The notes beneath the pieces are model-generated. The model did no database searches and was not told the origin of the DNA. It saw nothing but the letters and a program-made list of their open reading frames with translations. A stretch of DNA of 64,000 nt, from NCBI RefSeq assembly GCF_016887565.1, contig NZ_CP069396.1, positions 5,252,001-5,316,000 on the forward strand. The letters are read 5' to 3'. This DNA is from Archangium violaceum (GTDB lineage Bacteria > Myxococcota > Myxococcia > Myxococcales > Myxococcaceae). Positions 33,392 through 42,151 of this stretch are shown one piece after another; position 1 is the stretch's first letter, and every line of letters begins with the position of its first letter. The translations under genes and the position numbers were made by a program.

Positions 33392-34711
33392 CTAGAAGGG
33401 CAGGGTGACGTGATATCCGTAACGTCCGCGTCGCACGAGCAGCAGCACGCTCCGGGAGCCCCGGGCGCTCAGCAGGGCCTCCTGGAAGGAAGCGGGCTCG
33501 GCGACCGGCTGGTTGTTGACGCGGGCGATCAGGTCTCCCGGCTCCAGCCCCACCTCGTCGGCCGCCGAGCCGGGGCGCACGGACTGGACGGACATGCCGC
33601 CGCGCACCGGCTTCACCCTCAGTCCCAGCCGGTTCCACGCCAGGGCCTCGATGAGCTGGGGCGGGAACTCCACGGGCGTCACCTGGAGGGTGCGCTGGCC
33701 GCCCTCGCGGAAGACGACGAGCGGGAAGGCGGCGCGGGCGGGGTAGCCACGGGCGCGGGTGACATAGTCCTCGGCGTCGGAAACGCGCGAGCCGCCCATC
33801 TCGGCCAGCACGTCGCCACGGCGGATGCCCGCCTGCTCGGCGGGGCTGCCCGGCTCCACGTCGCTGACGACGGCGCCGTAGGTGCGGTCCCACCCGAGCT
33901 GCCGGGCGAGCCTCGGAGACAGATCCTGCGCCTCGATGCCCACCCAGGCCGGGCGCACCTTCCCGAAGCGGGTGAGCTCGTCCATGATCCGCCGCACCTT
34001 GTCGGCGGGGATGGCGAAGCCGATGCCCTGGGCGCTGGCGAAGATGGCGGTGTTGATGCCGATGACGTCTCCGTCCACGTTGAGCAGCGGCCCGCCCGAG
34101 TTGCCCGGGTTGATGGCCGCGTCCGTCTGGATGAAGTCGTTGTAGGTGCGCCCGTCCGCCTTGAAGGTGCGGCCCGTGGCGCTCACCACGCCCGACGTCA
34201 CCGTCTTGCTCAGGCCGAAGGGGCTGCCGATGGCGACGACCGTCTCGCCGATCATCAGATCCGAGCTGGTGCCCAGCTTCGCGGCGGGCAGCGGCTGCTT
34301 GGAGCTCACCTTGAGCACGGCCAGGTCGTTGTTGGCGTCGCTGCCGATGACCTCGGCCTCCAGCTCGCGCCCGTCGGCCAGCACCACGTGGATGGCCGAG
34401 GCGCCGCGGATGACGTGGTCATTGGTGACGATGGTGCCGTTGGGGTCCACGATGACGCCGCTGCCCAGGCCCTGCTGGCGCTGCGCCTGCGGGGGCGCGC
34501 CGAAGAACTCCTCCATCATCGAGCGGCGGCCGCGGAAGGGGGACTCCGCCTCCTGCTCGGTGCCGATGAAGACGACCGCCGGAGAGACCTTCTGGACCAC
34601 CTCCACGACCTCATTGCGCCTCCGGGCGGCATCCGCCCGTGCGCTGGTGCCGCCAGTGAAAGCCAGCAACACCGCCAGTAGCAGCCCCCATCGGATCGCC
34701 TGGTTCTTCAC
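33392..34711 (-). CDS. degP: HtrA/DegP-type periplasmic serine protease
   Basis: 439 residues from a GTG at 34711 following GGGAGGAC; a signal peptide (LLLAVLLAFTGGTSARA) follows. The trypsin-like domain has the triad His in VTNDHVI, Asp in NNDLAVLKV and Ser in NPGNSGGPLL. Two PDZ domains follow (about residues 265-345 and 355-435; GIRRGDVLAEMGG and GLEPGDLIARVNN). This is the standard DegP/DegQ architecture for degrading or refolding misfolded envelope proteins. It is divergent from the REC-HATPase gene at 34843. Confidence 0.93.
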   Translation of the reverse strand: MKNQAIRWGLLLAVLLAFTGGTSARADAARRRNEVVEVVQKVSPAVVFIGTEQEAESPFRGRRSMMEEFFGAPPQAQRQQGLGSGVIVDPNGTIVTNDHVIRGASAIHVVLADGRELEAEVIGSDANNDLAVLKVSSKQPLPAAKLGTSSDLMIGETVVAIGSPFGLSKTVTSGVVSATGRTFKADGRTYNDFIQTDAAINPGNSGGPLLNVDGDVIGINTAIFASAQGIGFAIPADKVRRIMDELTRFGKVRPAWVGIEAQDLSPRLARQLGWDRTYGAVVSDVEPGSPAEQAGIRRGDVLAEMGGSRVSDAEDYVTRARGYPARAAFPLVVFREGGQRTLQVTPVEFPPQLIEALAWNRLGLRVKPVRGGMSVQSVRPGSAADEVGLEPGDLIARVNNQPVAEPASFQEALLSARGSRSVLLLVRRGRYGYHVTLPF

Positions 34712-34842
34712 GTCGAGTCCTCCCTCTGCGCGAGTGCAATGTCGGGTGAGAGACGCCCTGACTGTCGGGAACCGCGCAAGCTTTCCGACATTCCCGGAGA
34801 GCGCACTGGACGTCCCCGGACAGGGGTGAGTGGAATGCATCC

Positions 34843-35841
34843 ATGAGTCTCGTCCTTGTAGCGGACGATGAGCCCGCGGTGCTCGAAGTGTTGAGTCAGG
34901 TCGTCGAGGATCTGGGACACGATGTGATCCAGGCGCGCGACGGCGAGGAAGCGTGGAACCTCGCGCGGGCGCGTCGTCCGAACCTGGTGGTCACGGACCA
35001 CATGATGCCGCGTCTGAGTGGTCTGGACCTGTGTCGCAAGCTGAAGGGCGACGAGGTGCTGAGCCATGTGCCCATCATCCTGTTGAGCGCGGTGCTCCCG
35101 CATGGTGCGCCCGAGGCACATGCCTTCCTGCACAAGCCCTTCGAGATCACCGACTTCGAGGCGTTGATCCGCCAGGCGTTGGCGGAGGCACCGCGTCCGA
35201 AGGCGCTGGAGGGAGCGTCCGCGGTGGAGGCGCTGGGCCACTGGGTGGCGCGCGGTTTCGAGGGGCCGCTGTCCACGGCCCGGGCGCAGGTGGAACGGCT
35301 GCGGACGGAGGGGAAGGCGGATGGTGGGGCGTTGGAGACGCTCGGGGCCCAGCTGAAGGCACTGGAGACGCTGACGCGGGACTTCCAGGAGGTGGCGGCC
35401 CTGACGGCCCGGACGGTGACGCTCAATCCGGTGCTGGCGGATCTGGGGGTGCACCTGCGCGGAGAGCTGGAGGCCTGGACGCAGGCCCATCCTCGGGTGC
35501 GGTGGGTGCTGGAGGTGCCGCCGGGGCCGGTGGAACTGCGGTTCGATCTGGCGCGGATGCGGCAGGTGCTGGACGTGTTGCTGAACCATGCGAGCCGGCA
35601 CGGAGAAGAGGTGCGGGTGGAGCTGGAGTCCACGCCGTCGCTGGCGACGGTGCGGGTGAAGGAGCGCGGCCCGGGCATCTCGGACGAGGACCTGCGGCAA
35701 CTCTTCGAGCCCTTCCAGACGGGAGGAGGGCTGGGGCTCTACATCGCCTCGGAGCTGGCGCGGCTGCATGGCGGCGGGCTGTCGGTGGAGTCGAAGAAGG
35801 GGCAGGGCACGACGTTCAGCGTGATCCTGCCCCGGGGCTGA
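34843..35841 (+). CDS. REC-HATPase hybrid response regulator
   Basis: 332 residues. Residues 1-120 are a receiver domain (VLVADDEPA, phospho-Asp in LVVTDHMMPRLSG, Lys in FLHKPFEI). The rest is a histidine-kinase-like ATPase module (N box RQVLDVLLNHASRH, G1 RGPGISDED, G2 GGGLGLYI) without a clear dimerisation helix bearing a phospho-acceptor His. It could modulate ATPase activity by phosphorylation of the receiver, or pass phosphate backward. ATG overlaps nothing; the 131-bp divergent region with degP suggests a shared stress response. Confidence 0.88.
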   Translation: MSLVLVADDEPAVLEVLSQVVEDLGHDVIQARDGEEAWNLARARRPNLVVTDHMMPRLSGLDLCRKLKGDEVLSHVPIILLSAVLPHGAPEAHAFLHKPFEITDFEALIRQALAEAPRPKALEGASAVEALGHWVARGFEGPLSTARAQVERLRTEGKADGGALETLGAQLKALETLTRDFQEVAALTARTVTLNPVLADLGVHLRGELEAWTQAHPRVRWVLEVPPGPVELRFDLARMRQVLDVLLNHASRHGEEVRVELESTPSLATVRVKERGPGISDEDLRQLFEPFQTGGGLGLYIASELARLHGGGLSVESKKGQGTTFSVILPRG

Positions 35842-35845
35842 GCCC

Positions 35846-36883
35846 CTACTTGCGCTCGGACTTCAGCATCCAGCCGATCATCTTGTAGAGCAGCCGGGCA
35901 CCGACGTTCCCATCCCACTCACCGCCGTCCGGATCCGGGGCGACCTCGGTGAGGTCGAACCCGACGATGGTGCGGCCGGAGCGAACGACACCGGAGATGA
36001 GCGCGACGGCCTCGGGGAAGGAGAGTCCGCCGGGGACGGGGGTGCCGGTGTGGGGGCAGAGGGTGGGATCGAGCCCGTCGATGTCGAAGGACAGGTAGAC
36101 GTGCTGGGGCAGGTGCTTGACGATCTCATCGACCTGACGGTTCCAGGGGATGCCATCGAAGCGCTTGTGGTTGATGTCCGAGTCGAAGAAGGCGCGGATG
36201 CGGCCGTTGGACTGCTCGATGACGCGGTGCTCGTCCTCGCTCATGTCACGGATGGCGACCTGGACGAGGGAGTGCACGCCGGGGATGCGCTTCACCACGT
36301 TGAACATGATGGAGGCATGGGACCAGGTGAAGCCCTCGTAGGCGTCGCGGAGATCCGCGTGGGCGTCGAGGTGGAGGACGCCGAGGCCGGGGTACTTCTC
36401 GGCGTGAGCGCGGATGATGCCGTAGGAGATGGAGTGGTCACCCCCGACAGCGCCGACGCGCTTGCCCTTGGCGAGCCACTCCTGGGCGGTGCGGTAGACG
36501 GCGTCGTGGAGCTGCTCGCAGATCTGGTTGACCTCGGTGGAGGCGGCGCGGAGCTCGGGGTTGGAGTGGTCGATGCCACCGGCCTCGATGATGGGGACGG
36601 CGCGCTCCTTGGCGCGGGTGTTCCAGGTGCGCCACTGCTCGGGCTCGTGGAGGAGGGCGATGCCGCGCTCATAGGGGCGGCCGGTCTCGACGTCGAAGAG
36701 GTCGACCTGGCGGCTGGCCTCGAGGACGGCGGAGGGGCCGTCGGAGGTCCCACCGCCGTAGCTGGTGGTGGCCTCGAAGGGGACGGGGATGAGGACGACG
36801 TGGGCCTCATCGGGGGAGTGGGGGAGGCCGAAGATGCCGGAGTCAGGGGAGGCGGCGGCGCTGGGATCGAAGGCGGCGGGCAT
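35846..36883 (-). CDS. speB: Ureohydrolase (agmatinase/arginase family)
   Basis: 345 residues from an ATG at 36883; it has no good ribosome site. The manganese-site motifs of the family are complete: GGDHSISYG, LHLDAHADLRD and SFDIDGLDP, with a C-terminal GFDLTEVAPDPD. Agmatinase is the likeliest activity (agmatine to putrescine and urea), but guanidinobutyrase or other ureohydrolases cannot be excluded from sequence alone. It ends 4 bp from the convergent REC-HATPase gene. Confidence 0.9.
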   Translation of the reverse strand: MPAAFDPSAAASPDSGIFGLPHSPDEAHVVLIPVPFEATTSYGGGTSDGPSAVLEASRQVDLFDVETGRPYERGIALLHEPEQWRTWNTRAKERAVPIIEAGGIDHSNPELRAASTEVNQICEQLHDAVYRTAQEWLAKGKRVGAVGGDHSISYGIIRAHAEKYPGLGVLHLDAHADLRDAYEGFTWSHASIMFNVVKRIPGVHSLVQVAIRDMSEDEHRVIEQSNGRIRAFFDSDINHKRFDGIPWNRQVDEIVKHLPQHVYLSFDIDGLDPTLCPHTGTPVPGGLSFPEAVALISGVVRSGRTIVGFDLTEVAPDPDGGEWDGNVGARLLYKMIGWMLKSERK

Positions 36884-37243
36884 GGTGGCGGCGGAGGATA
36901 AGGGTCCGTGTGCGTGAAGCAACGGTCCTCTTCACTGGAGCCATTTCCCCTCTCCCTCCGGGAGAGGGACGGGGTGAGGGTACCCGTGCCCGTTCTCCTA
37001 CCCGGCGGCCAGCCCGTCACCCGGGAGTACAATGAGGAGAAGAAGCTGGAAGGGGGAAGGGCCCAGGAATGGAGCCCTCCCCCCTCCGCTGACGGACCCT
37101 CGCCCTCGGGGAGAGAGTCAGGGTGGGGGCATCTTGCCTGGCCACCCCTTTCGCGCTTCCAGTAGTTGCAAGGTACCCGGGGAGCCCGGGGATTGCTGTG
37201 AAGCAGGCCACAGGATTCCTGTGAAGCGCTTCACTCCATCCGC
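36884..37243. other. Intergenic region with dispersed palindromic repeats
   Basis: 360 bp upstream of the ureohydrolase start and downstream of the oxidoreductase stop. It contains one good palindromic repeat (36948-36982) and a degenerate copy near 37100-37135 (CTCGCCCTCGGGGAGAGAG then GGGTGGGGG). No gene visible. Confidence 0.6.
36948..36982 (+). repeat. REP-like palindromic repeat, copy 1
   Basis: CCCTCTCCC, TCC, GGGAGAGGG, AC, GGGGTGAGGGTA. A perfect 9-bp stem with a conserved GGGGTGAGGGTA tail; further copies are at 41332-41366 and 57522-57556. Confidence 0.85.
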
Positions 37244-38233
37244 TCACTCCCAGCGGAGGACGAGCTTGCCGACGGTCTCGTTGCGGGCCATCCGGGAGAG
37301 CGCGTCGCGGGCCTCGCGCATGGGGTACACGGCGTCGACGACGGGGGTGAGTGTCCCGGCTCGGAACAGGGGGAGGAGGTGCCTCTCGGAGGCCTGGGCG
37401 AGGGCCATCTTCTCCTCGGGAGGCCGGCTGCGGAGCACGGTGCCGGTGATGCGCAGCCGTCGGGTGAGGACGACGTTCAGGTCCACCGGGGCCTGTGCGC
37501 CGGCCACCACTCCCACGAGCATGATCCGCCCTTGAGGCGCCATGGCCCGGAGGGTCTCCGGGACATAATCCCCGCCCACGAGGTCCAGCGTCAGGTCCAC
37601 GCCGCGCCCGCCGGTGGCCTCGCGCACGGCATCCGCGAAGCGGGGGGGCGAGGCCTCACACAGCACCGTCTTCTCCACGCCCCAGGCGGAGGCGCGCGAG
37701 AGCTTCTCCGCGTTCCGCCCCGTCCCGAAGACCCGGGCTCCCATGGCGCGGCAGAGCTGCGCGGCGGCCGAGCCCACGCCGCTGGCCACGGCGTGGATGA
37801 GGACGGACTCGCCCATGCGGAGCCCGCCCTGGAGCACGAGCGCGTCGAAGGCGGTGAGGTACGCCTCGGGGAGCGAGGCGGCCTGCGCGAAGTCGAGGTT
37901 CTCCGGCATGGGGAGGGCCTCGCGCTCATGGGTGATGAGCTGCTCGGCGAAGGCGCCACCCCCGACGAGCCCCATCACCCGGTCACCAACCTTGAAGCGG
38001 CGCACGAGCGGGCCGGTGGCGATGACCTCGCCGGCGTATTCGAGGCCCGGGACATCGGGAGGGGCGCCGGGGGGAGCGGGGTAGGCGCCGCGGATCTGGA
38101 GGAGGTCGGCGCGGTTGGGGGCGGTGGCGCCCACGCGCACGAGGAGGTCCGAGGGACCGGGAGTGGGGGCGGGACGTTCCTCGAAGTCGAGCACCTCGGG
38201 GCCGCCGGGGCGGGTGATGCGAAGGACCTGCAT
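37244..38233 (-). CDS. Zinc-free quinone oxidoreductase (MDR superfamily)
   Basis: 329 residues, full length. The GroES-like N-terminus has PNRADLLQIRGAYP and PDVPGLEYAGEV; the Rossmann domain has IHAVASGVGSAAAQLCRA and GTGRNAEKL. Zinc-ligand residues of alcohol dehydrogenases are absent, so this is the NAD(P)H:quinone reductase (QOR/PIG3-like) branch. The ATG follows GAGGTG. Likely a cytoplasmic redox or detoxification enzyme. Confidence 0.93.
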   Translation of the reverse strand: MQVLRITRPGGPEVLDFEERPAPTPGPSDLLVRVGATAPNRADLLQIRGAYPAPPGAPPDVPGLEYAGEVIATGPLVRRFKVGDRVMGLVGGGAFAEQLITHEREALPMPENLDFAQAASLPEAYLTAFDALVLQGGLRMGESVLIHAVASGVGSAAAQLCRAMGARVFGTGRNAEKLSRASAWGVEKTVLCEASPPRFADAVREATGGRGVDLTLDLVGGDYVPETLRAMAPQGRIMLVGVVAGAQAPVDLNVVLTRRLRITGTVLRSRPPEEKMALAQASERHLLPLFRAGTLTPVVDAVYPMREARDALSRMARNETVGKLVLRWE

Positions 38234-38269
38234 GGGGGCACCTCAAAGACGGAGTGGCGAGTCACGGAA

Positions 38270-39265
38270 TCACACGCCCCGGACGACGAGGTGCGTGACG
38301 AGGGTGAAGTACGTGAAGAGGGTGATGTTGTCGGAGATGGCGAGCACGAGGGGCGCCGAGGCCATGTGCGGGTCCACGCGGAAGCGGTGGAAGAGGAAGG
38401 GCAGCACGGCGCCGAGGCTGGCGGCGAGCGTGGTGGACAGCGTGATGGCGATGAAGAGGACGATGGGAAAGGCGAGGCTGGGGGCGTAGAGGCGTCCGAG
38501 GAGGGCCACCACCGCGGCGGCCATCATCCCGGCGAGGCTGGTGCCGAGCACCTCGCGGCGCACCTGGAGCTTGTCCACGTGCTTCTCGGCGAGCATGGAC
38601 GCGGACACGGCGGTGGTCTGCACCCCGAGGCTCTCCGAAAGGACGAGCACCATGGGGATGAAGGCGGCGACCACGACGAGCTCCTCCACCGTGCGCTCGA
38701 AGATGCGCGAGATGGTGGCCGCGAGGAAACCGCCGCCGATGTTGACGAGCAGCCAGGGGAAGCGCCGCAGGGCCATGACGAGGGGGCGCTTCTCCTTGCT
38801 CTCGTTGTCGGGGAGGCCGACGAAGCGGTACACCTCGCCGCGCACCCGGCCCTCCACCTCGTCGAAGAGGGTGTCGGAGAAGGTGTCGACGAAGTTGCTG
38901 ACCTCCACCACGCCGACGATGCGGTTCTCGGTGTCCACCACGGGGAAGGCGAGGAAGCGGTAGGTGACGAAGAAGTCCTCCACCAGCGAGTCCGGCGCGT
39001 CCGCGGGCAGCTTCACCACGCGGGTGAACATGAGCGAGGAGATGCGCTCCTCGGGCGAGGCGCGGATGAGCTTGCGGCTGGGCACCACGCCCACCAGGCG
39101 GCCGTCCGGATCGCACGCGTAGCAGTAGAAGATCTCATTGGTGCCGGGGGCGGCGCGGATCTTCTCCAGGGCCTGGGCGACGGTGTCCTCGGTGCCCACG
39201 GCGACGAAGTCACGCGAGAGCCGATCGCTGCGCAACAACGAATGTTCTTCGTCGGGAGAGCCCAC
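38270..39265 (-). CDS. MgtE-like magnesium transporter, N-domain lacking
   Basis: 331 residues from a GTG at 39265. A CBS pair (residues 10-130: VAVGTEDTVAQALEKIR, RFLAFPVVDTENRIVGVV) is followed by five hydrophobic helices from about 165. The last helix has an ISDNITLFTYFTL segment, whose Asp corresponds to the Mg-binding Asp of the MgtE pore. The cytosolic N-domain that senses Mg in canonical MgtE (about 130 residues) is missing, so gating may differ. It is 37 bp from the oxidoreductase, same strand. Confidence 0.88.
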   Translation of the reverse strand: MGSPDEEHSLLRSDRLSRDFVAVGTEDTVAQALEKIRAAPGTNEIFYCYACDPDGRLVGVVPSRKLIRASPEERISSLMFTRVVKLPADAPDSLVEDFFVTYRFLAFPVVDTENRIVGVVEVSNFVDTFSDTLFDEVEGRVRGEVYRFVGLPDNESKEKRPLVMALRRFPWLLVNIGGGFLAATISRIFERTVEELVVVAAFIPMVLVLSESLGVQTTAVSASMLAEKHVDKLQVRREVLGTSLAGMMAAAVVALLGRLYAPSLAFPIVLFIAITLSTTLAASLGAVLPFLFHRFRVDPHMASAPLVLAISDNITLFTYFTLVTHLVVRGV

Positions 39266-39319
39266 GCGGGGACTCTAAACGCGCTGGCCCGTCGGGGCGT
39301 CAAGGCTTATGACTACGGC

Positions 39320-39532
39320 GTGTCCACGACTGTGCGAGAGTGTTCCATCTGCCGGAAGTCGGTTGCCCCGCGCGCCGAGAACCCGGCGTATCCCTTCTGC
39401 TCCAAGCGCTGCCGGATGGTGGACCTGGGGCGCTGGCTGGGGGAGGAGTACCGGGTGCCGGATCGGCAGTCGGACGAGCAGGAGGACGAGCTGCCGGCCG
39501 ATCAGCATCCCGAGCGCGGTGGCGACGCGTGA
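39320..39532 (+). CDS. yacG: DNA gyrase inhibitor YacG-type zinc finger protein
   Basis: 70 residues from a GTG at 39320 (a second GTG at 39332 is equally possible). The four-cysteine zinc site C-x2-C-x15-C-x3-C is complete (CSICRK and FCSKRC), followed by the family's DLGRWLGEEYRVP. YacG of E. coli binds and inhibits gyrase; conservation of that role here is inferred. Its stop overlaps the start of the PHP phosphatase gene by 4 bp (GTGA). Confidence 0.9.
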   Translation: MSTTVRECSICRKSVAPRAENPAYPFCSKRCRMVDLGRWLGEEYRVPDRQSDEQEDELPADQHPERGGDA

Positions 39533-40266
39533 GCGGGCTGTGCGACCTGCACTGCCACCTCGTGCCCGGGGTGGATGACGGGGCGCGCACGCTGGAGGAC
39601 GCGCTGGAGATGGCGCGGGCGCTGGTGGACCTGGGCTTCACTGCGGTGGCCCCCAGTCCCCACGCGCGGCCCGAGTACCCCTCGTACTCGCGGGAGACGG
39701 TGGAGGCGCGGCTGGCGGAGCTGCGCGAGGCGCTCGGGCGCGAGGGCGTGAAGCTCACCCTGGGGACGAACGCGGAGAACTTCCTCGACGACGCCTTCCT
39801 GCGCGGGCTGGGGACTCCGGAGGCGCGGCTGCTGGGGGCGGGGAAGTACGTGCTGGTGGAGCTGCCGTACACCTCGCCGGTGCCGGCGCTGACGGACATC
39901 CTCTTCCGCATCCGCCTGAAGGGCGTGACGCCGCTGCTGGCGCACCCGGAGCGCTGCCTGGAGTTCGAGCGTCCGGGCAGGGCGGCCGAGGCGGTGCGCG
40001 CCGGAGCGCTGCTGCAGTTGGATGTGGGGGCGCTGACGGGCCGGTACGGAGGGACGGCGAAGAAGCTGGCGCGCGCCTTCCTGGAGGACGGGCTGTACGC
40101 CGTGGGGGCCACGGATCTGCACGGGCCGGTGGGGGCGCGGGAGTGGGTGGGGAAGGCGCTGGCCGAGCTGCGGAGCCGGGTGGGCGAGCGGGCCTTCACC
40201 CGGCTGATGGCCACCTCGCCGGCACGATTGTTGATGGGAGAACCCCTGGAGTCCGGGCGGGGGTGA
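39529..40266 (+). CDS. CpsB/YwqE-type PHP-domain tyrosine phosphatase
   Basis: 245 residues, GTG start overlapping the yacG stop. Metal-binding PHP motifs are complete: CDLHCHLVPGVDDG, a His in SPHARPEY, NAENFLD, LLAHPERC and ATDLHG. The family dephosphorylates tyrosine kinases that control capsule or exopolysaccharide export, relevant to myxobacterial motility, though no exopolysaccharide genes are visible nearby. A PHP enzyme with another phosphoester substrate is the alternative. Confidence 0.9.
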   Translation: MSGLCDLHCHLVPGVDDGARTLEDALEMARALVDLGFTAVAPSPHARPEYPSYSRETVEARLAELREALGREGVKLTLGTNAENFLDDAFLRGLGTPEARLLGAGKYVLVELPYTSPVPALTDILFRIRLKGVTPLLAHPERCLEFERPGRAAEAVRAGALLQLDVGALTGRYGGTAKKLARAFLEDGLYAVGATDLHGPVGAREWVGKALAELRSRVGERAFTRLMATSPARLLMGEPLESGRG

Positions 40267-40282
40267 CGATATACGGGCGCAC

Positions 40283-41320
40283 GTGAACCGCGCCGTCAAG
40301 CTGATTGCCAGCCTGCTCGTCACCCTTCTCTTCTCCTGGTGGGCCTTCCGGGACACGGACTGGCACTCCCAGGTGTCGAGTCTGAAGTCGGCCAACTACC
40401 TGTGGGTGTTGCCGTACTTCGTCATCCTGACGCTCATCCACCTGGCGAGGACGCTGCGCTGGGGGTGCCTGCTGTCGGGACTGGAGCGGGTGCCCTTCAA
40501 GAGGCTGAACGAGGCGTCGGGCATCGGCTTCATGATGCTGCTGGTGCTGCCGTTCCGGCTGGGCGAGTTCGCGAGGCCCTTCCTCATCGCGCAGCGCAGC
40601 TCCATCCGCCGGAGCGCGGCGATGACGTCGGTGGTGCTCGAGCGCATCACGGACGGCATGTTCGTGTCGGTGGGGATGTGGGTGCTGCTGCTGTTCGTGA
40701 AGGCGGAGGTGCCCGAGGTCCGCTACGTGAAGCTGGGCGCGACGCTGATGTTCGCGGTGTTCGGCGGGGGGCTGACCTTCCTGCTGTTCGCGCTCAAGCA
40801 CCAGGCGCGCGCGGTGCATCTGGTGAGGGCCACGGTGGGCCGCCTGGCGCCGGGGGTGGCGGACAAGATGGCGGACATCGTGGACACCTTCGTGGGGGCG
40901 ATGAGGCAGCTGCCGGCTCGCGGCCAGATGGTGGGCTTCTTCATCTACACGCTGGTGTACTGGGGCTTGAACGGCCTGGGGATGGCGATGCTGTCGAGGG
41001 CGTTCGGGACGATGAACCTGACGCCGTTCCAGGCGTACGTGGTGATGTCGGTGCTGGTGGTGGGGGTGATGATTCCCGCGGCGCCGGGAATGGTGGGGAC
41101 GTTCCAGGCGGCGGTGAAGGTGGGGCTGTCGCTGTTCCTGCCGGCGTCGGTGGTGAACTCGAGCGGGCTGGCGTACGCGAACGTGCTGTGGCTGTGCCAG
41201 ACGGTGCAGCAGATCGGCTTCGGGGTGGTGCTGATGTCGATGGCGCACGTGTCCTTCAAGGACATCGCGGGGAAGCTGGACAAGGAGCAGCAGGCCACCT
41301 CGTCGCTCCCGTCGGCCTGA
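40283..41320 (+). CDS. Lysylphosphatidylglycerol synthase TM-region/UPF0104 family membrane protein
   Basis: 345 residues from a GTG at 40283 with about eight hydrophobic helices. The family-defining positions are present: ARTLRWGCLL, LPFRLGEFARPFLIA, VVLERITDGMF and a late PAAPGMVGTFQAAV. The MprF flippase-like region is related; transport or flipping of a lipid is inferred. It lies 16 bp after the PHP gene and probably belongs to that operon. Confidence 0.9.
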   Translation: MNRAVKLIASLLVTLLFSWWAFRDTDWHSQVSSLKSANYLWVLPYFVILTLIHLARTLRWGCLLSGLERVPFKRLNEASGIGFMMLLVLPFRLGEFARPFLIAQRSSIRRSAAMTSVVLERITDGMFVSVGMWVLLLFVKAEVPEVRYVKLGATLMFAVFGGGLTFLLFALKHQARAVHLVRATVGRLAPGVADKMADIVDTFVGAMRQLPARGQMVGFFIYTLVYWGLNGLGMAMLSRAFGTMNLTPFQAYVVMSVLVVGVMIPAAPGMVGTFQAAVKVGLSLFLPASVVNSSGLAYANVLWLCQTVQQIGFGVVLMSMAHVSFKDIAGKLDKEQQATSSLPSA

Positions 41321-41331
41321 GACCCATCCAC

Positions 41332-41366
41332 CCCTCTCCCTCCGGGAGAGGGACGGGGTGAGGGTA
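41332..41366 (+). repeat. REP-like palindromic repeat, copy 2
   Basis: Identical to copy 1 over the 35 bases. It follows the plus-strand stop at 41320 and faces the minus-strand 53-codon gene, where its hairpin could act as a terminator. Confidence 0.85.
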
Positions 41367-41410
41367 TCGAGTCCCCCGAGTTGCCCCCGTGGATGCCCCC
41401 TCTCCCCGAC

Positions 41411-41572
41411 CTACAACTCCTCGTTGAGCCAGCGGATGATGGCGTCGCGGATGGAGGCGGGGCGCTCGACGGAGCCACGCGTCCCGAACCCACGACCCAT
41501 GTCCGCCGGAGGCGGAGCCTTCTCACGACCCAGCGCCTGATTACGCCCCGGGGAGGGCAGGGCGGTCCTCAC
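41411..41572 (-). CDS. 53-residue protein coupled to the ribbon-helix-helix gene
   Basis: A GTG at 41572 overlaps the stop of the RHH gene (GTGA, 41569-41572) and opens a frame of 53 codons ending in TAG at 41411-41413. The product contains PGRNQALGREKAPPPADMGR, GFGTRGSVERPASIRDAI and ends IRWLNEEL. The coupling, in-frame length and helical C-terminus support a real gene. Not recognised as a family; it may be a partner of the DNA-binding protein upstream. Confidence 0.65.
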   Translation of the reverse strand: MRTALPSPGRNQALGREKAPPPADMGRGFGTRGSVERPASIRDAIIRWLNEEL

Positions 41573-41811
41573 TGGCCGCCTCCGGGGGCGGACAGGCGGC
41601 CGTACTTGGCGAGCAGGTCCTCCACGGCCTCGCGGAGGTACTCGCTCTGGTGGATGCGGGTGCGGCGAGCGAGCTCGCGCAGCTTGTGGACCTGCTCGAT
41701 GGGCACGAGCACGTGGGTGGAGACCACGGACTCGGCGGCGTCGGGACCGTTCGAGTCGGCCGAGGCGGGTGTGACCTCGGAGCTCATCGGGCTGGAGCTG
41801 GCATCCTGCAT
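41569..41811 (-). CDS. Ribbon-helix-helix DNA-binding protein
   Basis: 80 residues. An acidic, Ser-rich N-terminal tail (1-30) precedes an RHH fold: THVLVPIEQVHKLRELARRT (beta strand plus helix 1) and IHQSEYLREAVEDLLAKYG (turn plus helix 2). The arrangement resembles CopG/Arc-type regulators often found with toxins or as autoregulators. Its stop overlaps the start of the 53-residue gene downstream. Confidence 0.85.
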   Translation of the reverse strand: MQDASSSPMSSEVTPASADSNGPDAAESVVSTHVLVPIEQVHKLRELARRTRIHQSEYLREAVEDLLAKYGRLSAPGGGQ

Positions 41812-42151
41812 CGGACTTCCTCCTCGGGGCTGCTACAGGCCACTACTGGCCTGTGAGAGGCATTAGGGGGGCAGGCGAGCGAGCCGTCAAAAAAACCACC
41901 GGAGGGCGCCCGAGGCTTGACGGAGGTGGTGGGCACTGTTACGTGCGGCCCCCAGCAAGGGGAGTAGTTCACGCCGGAAGAGAGCGGCGTCGGGGAACTC
42001 GACACACTGGCCCGGAAGGGCCCGGGTCCCCACCTCGGCGGTGCGCGAGGCGAACGAGACCTTCGGACAGGATTCAACCTGGCCGAGGTCCGTCGTGCGC
42101 GCGAAAGGCTCCCACGATTCCTCGGCTCGAACACGCGGTACGAGGTGCGTC
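41812..42151. other. Intergenic region between divergent RHH and GDT1 genes
   Basis: 340 bp. A minus-strand frame ending at 41887 (VSFASRTAEVGTRALPGQ then FRRELLPLLGAARN) looks mildly coding but lacks a start. Otherwise only promoters are expected. Confidence 0.35.

Noticed and set aside
37379-39310. A 640-codon plus-strand protein in front of yacG
   Set aside because: The segment before 39320 is antisense to the quinone reductase and MgtE-like genes; only the last 70 codons carry family motifs.
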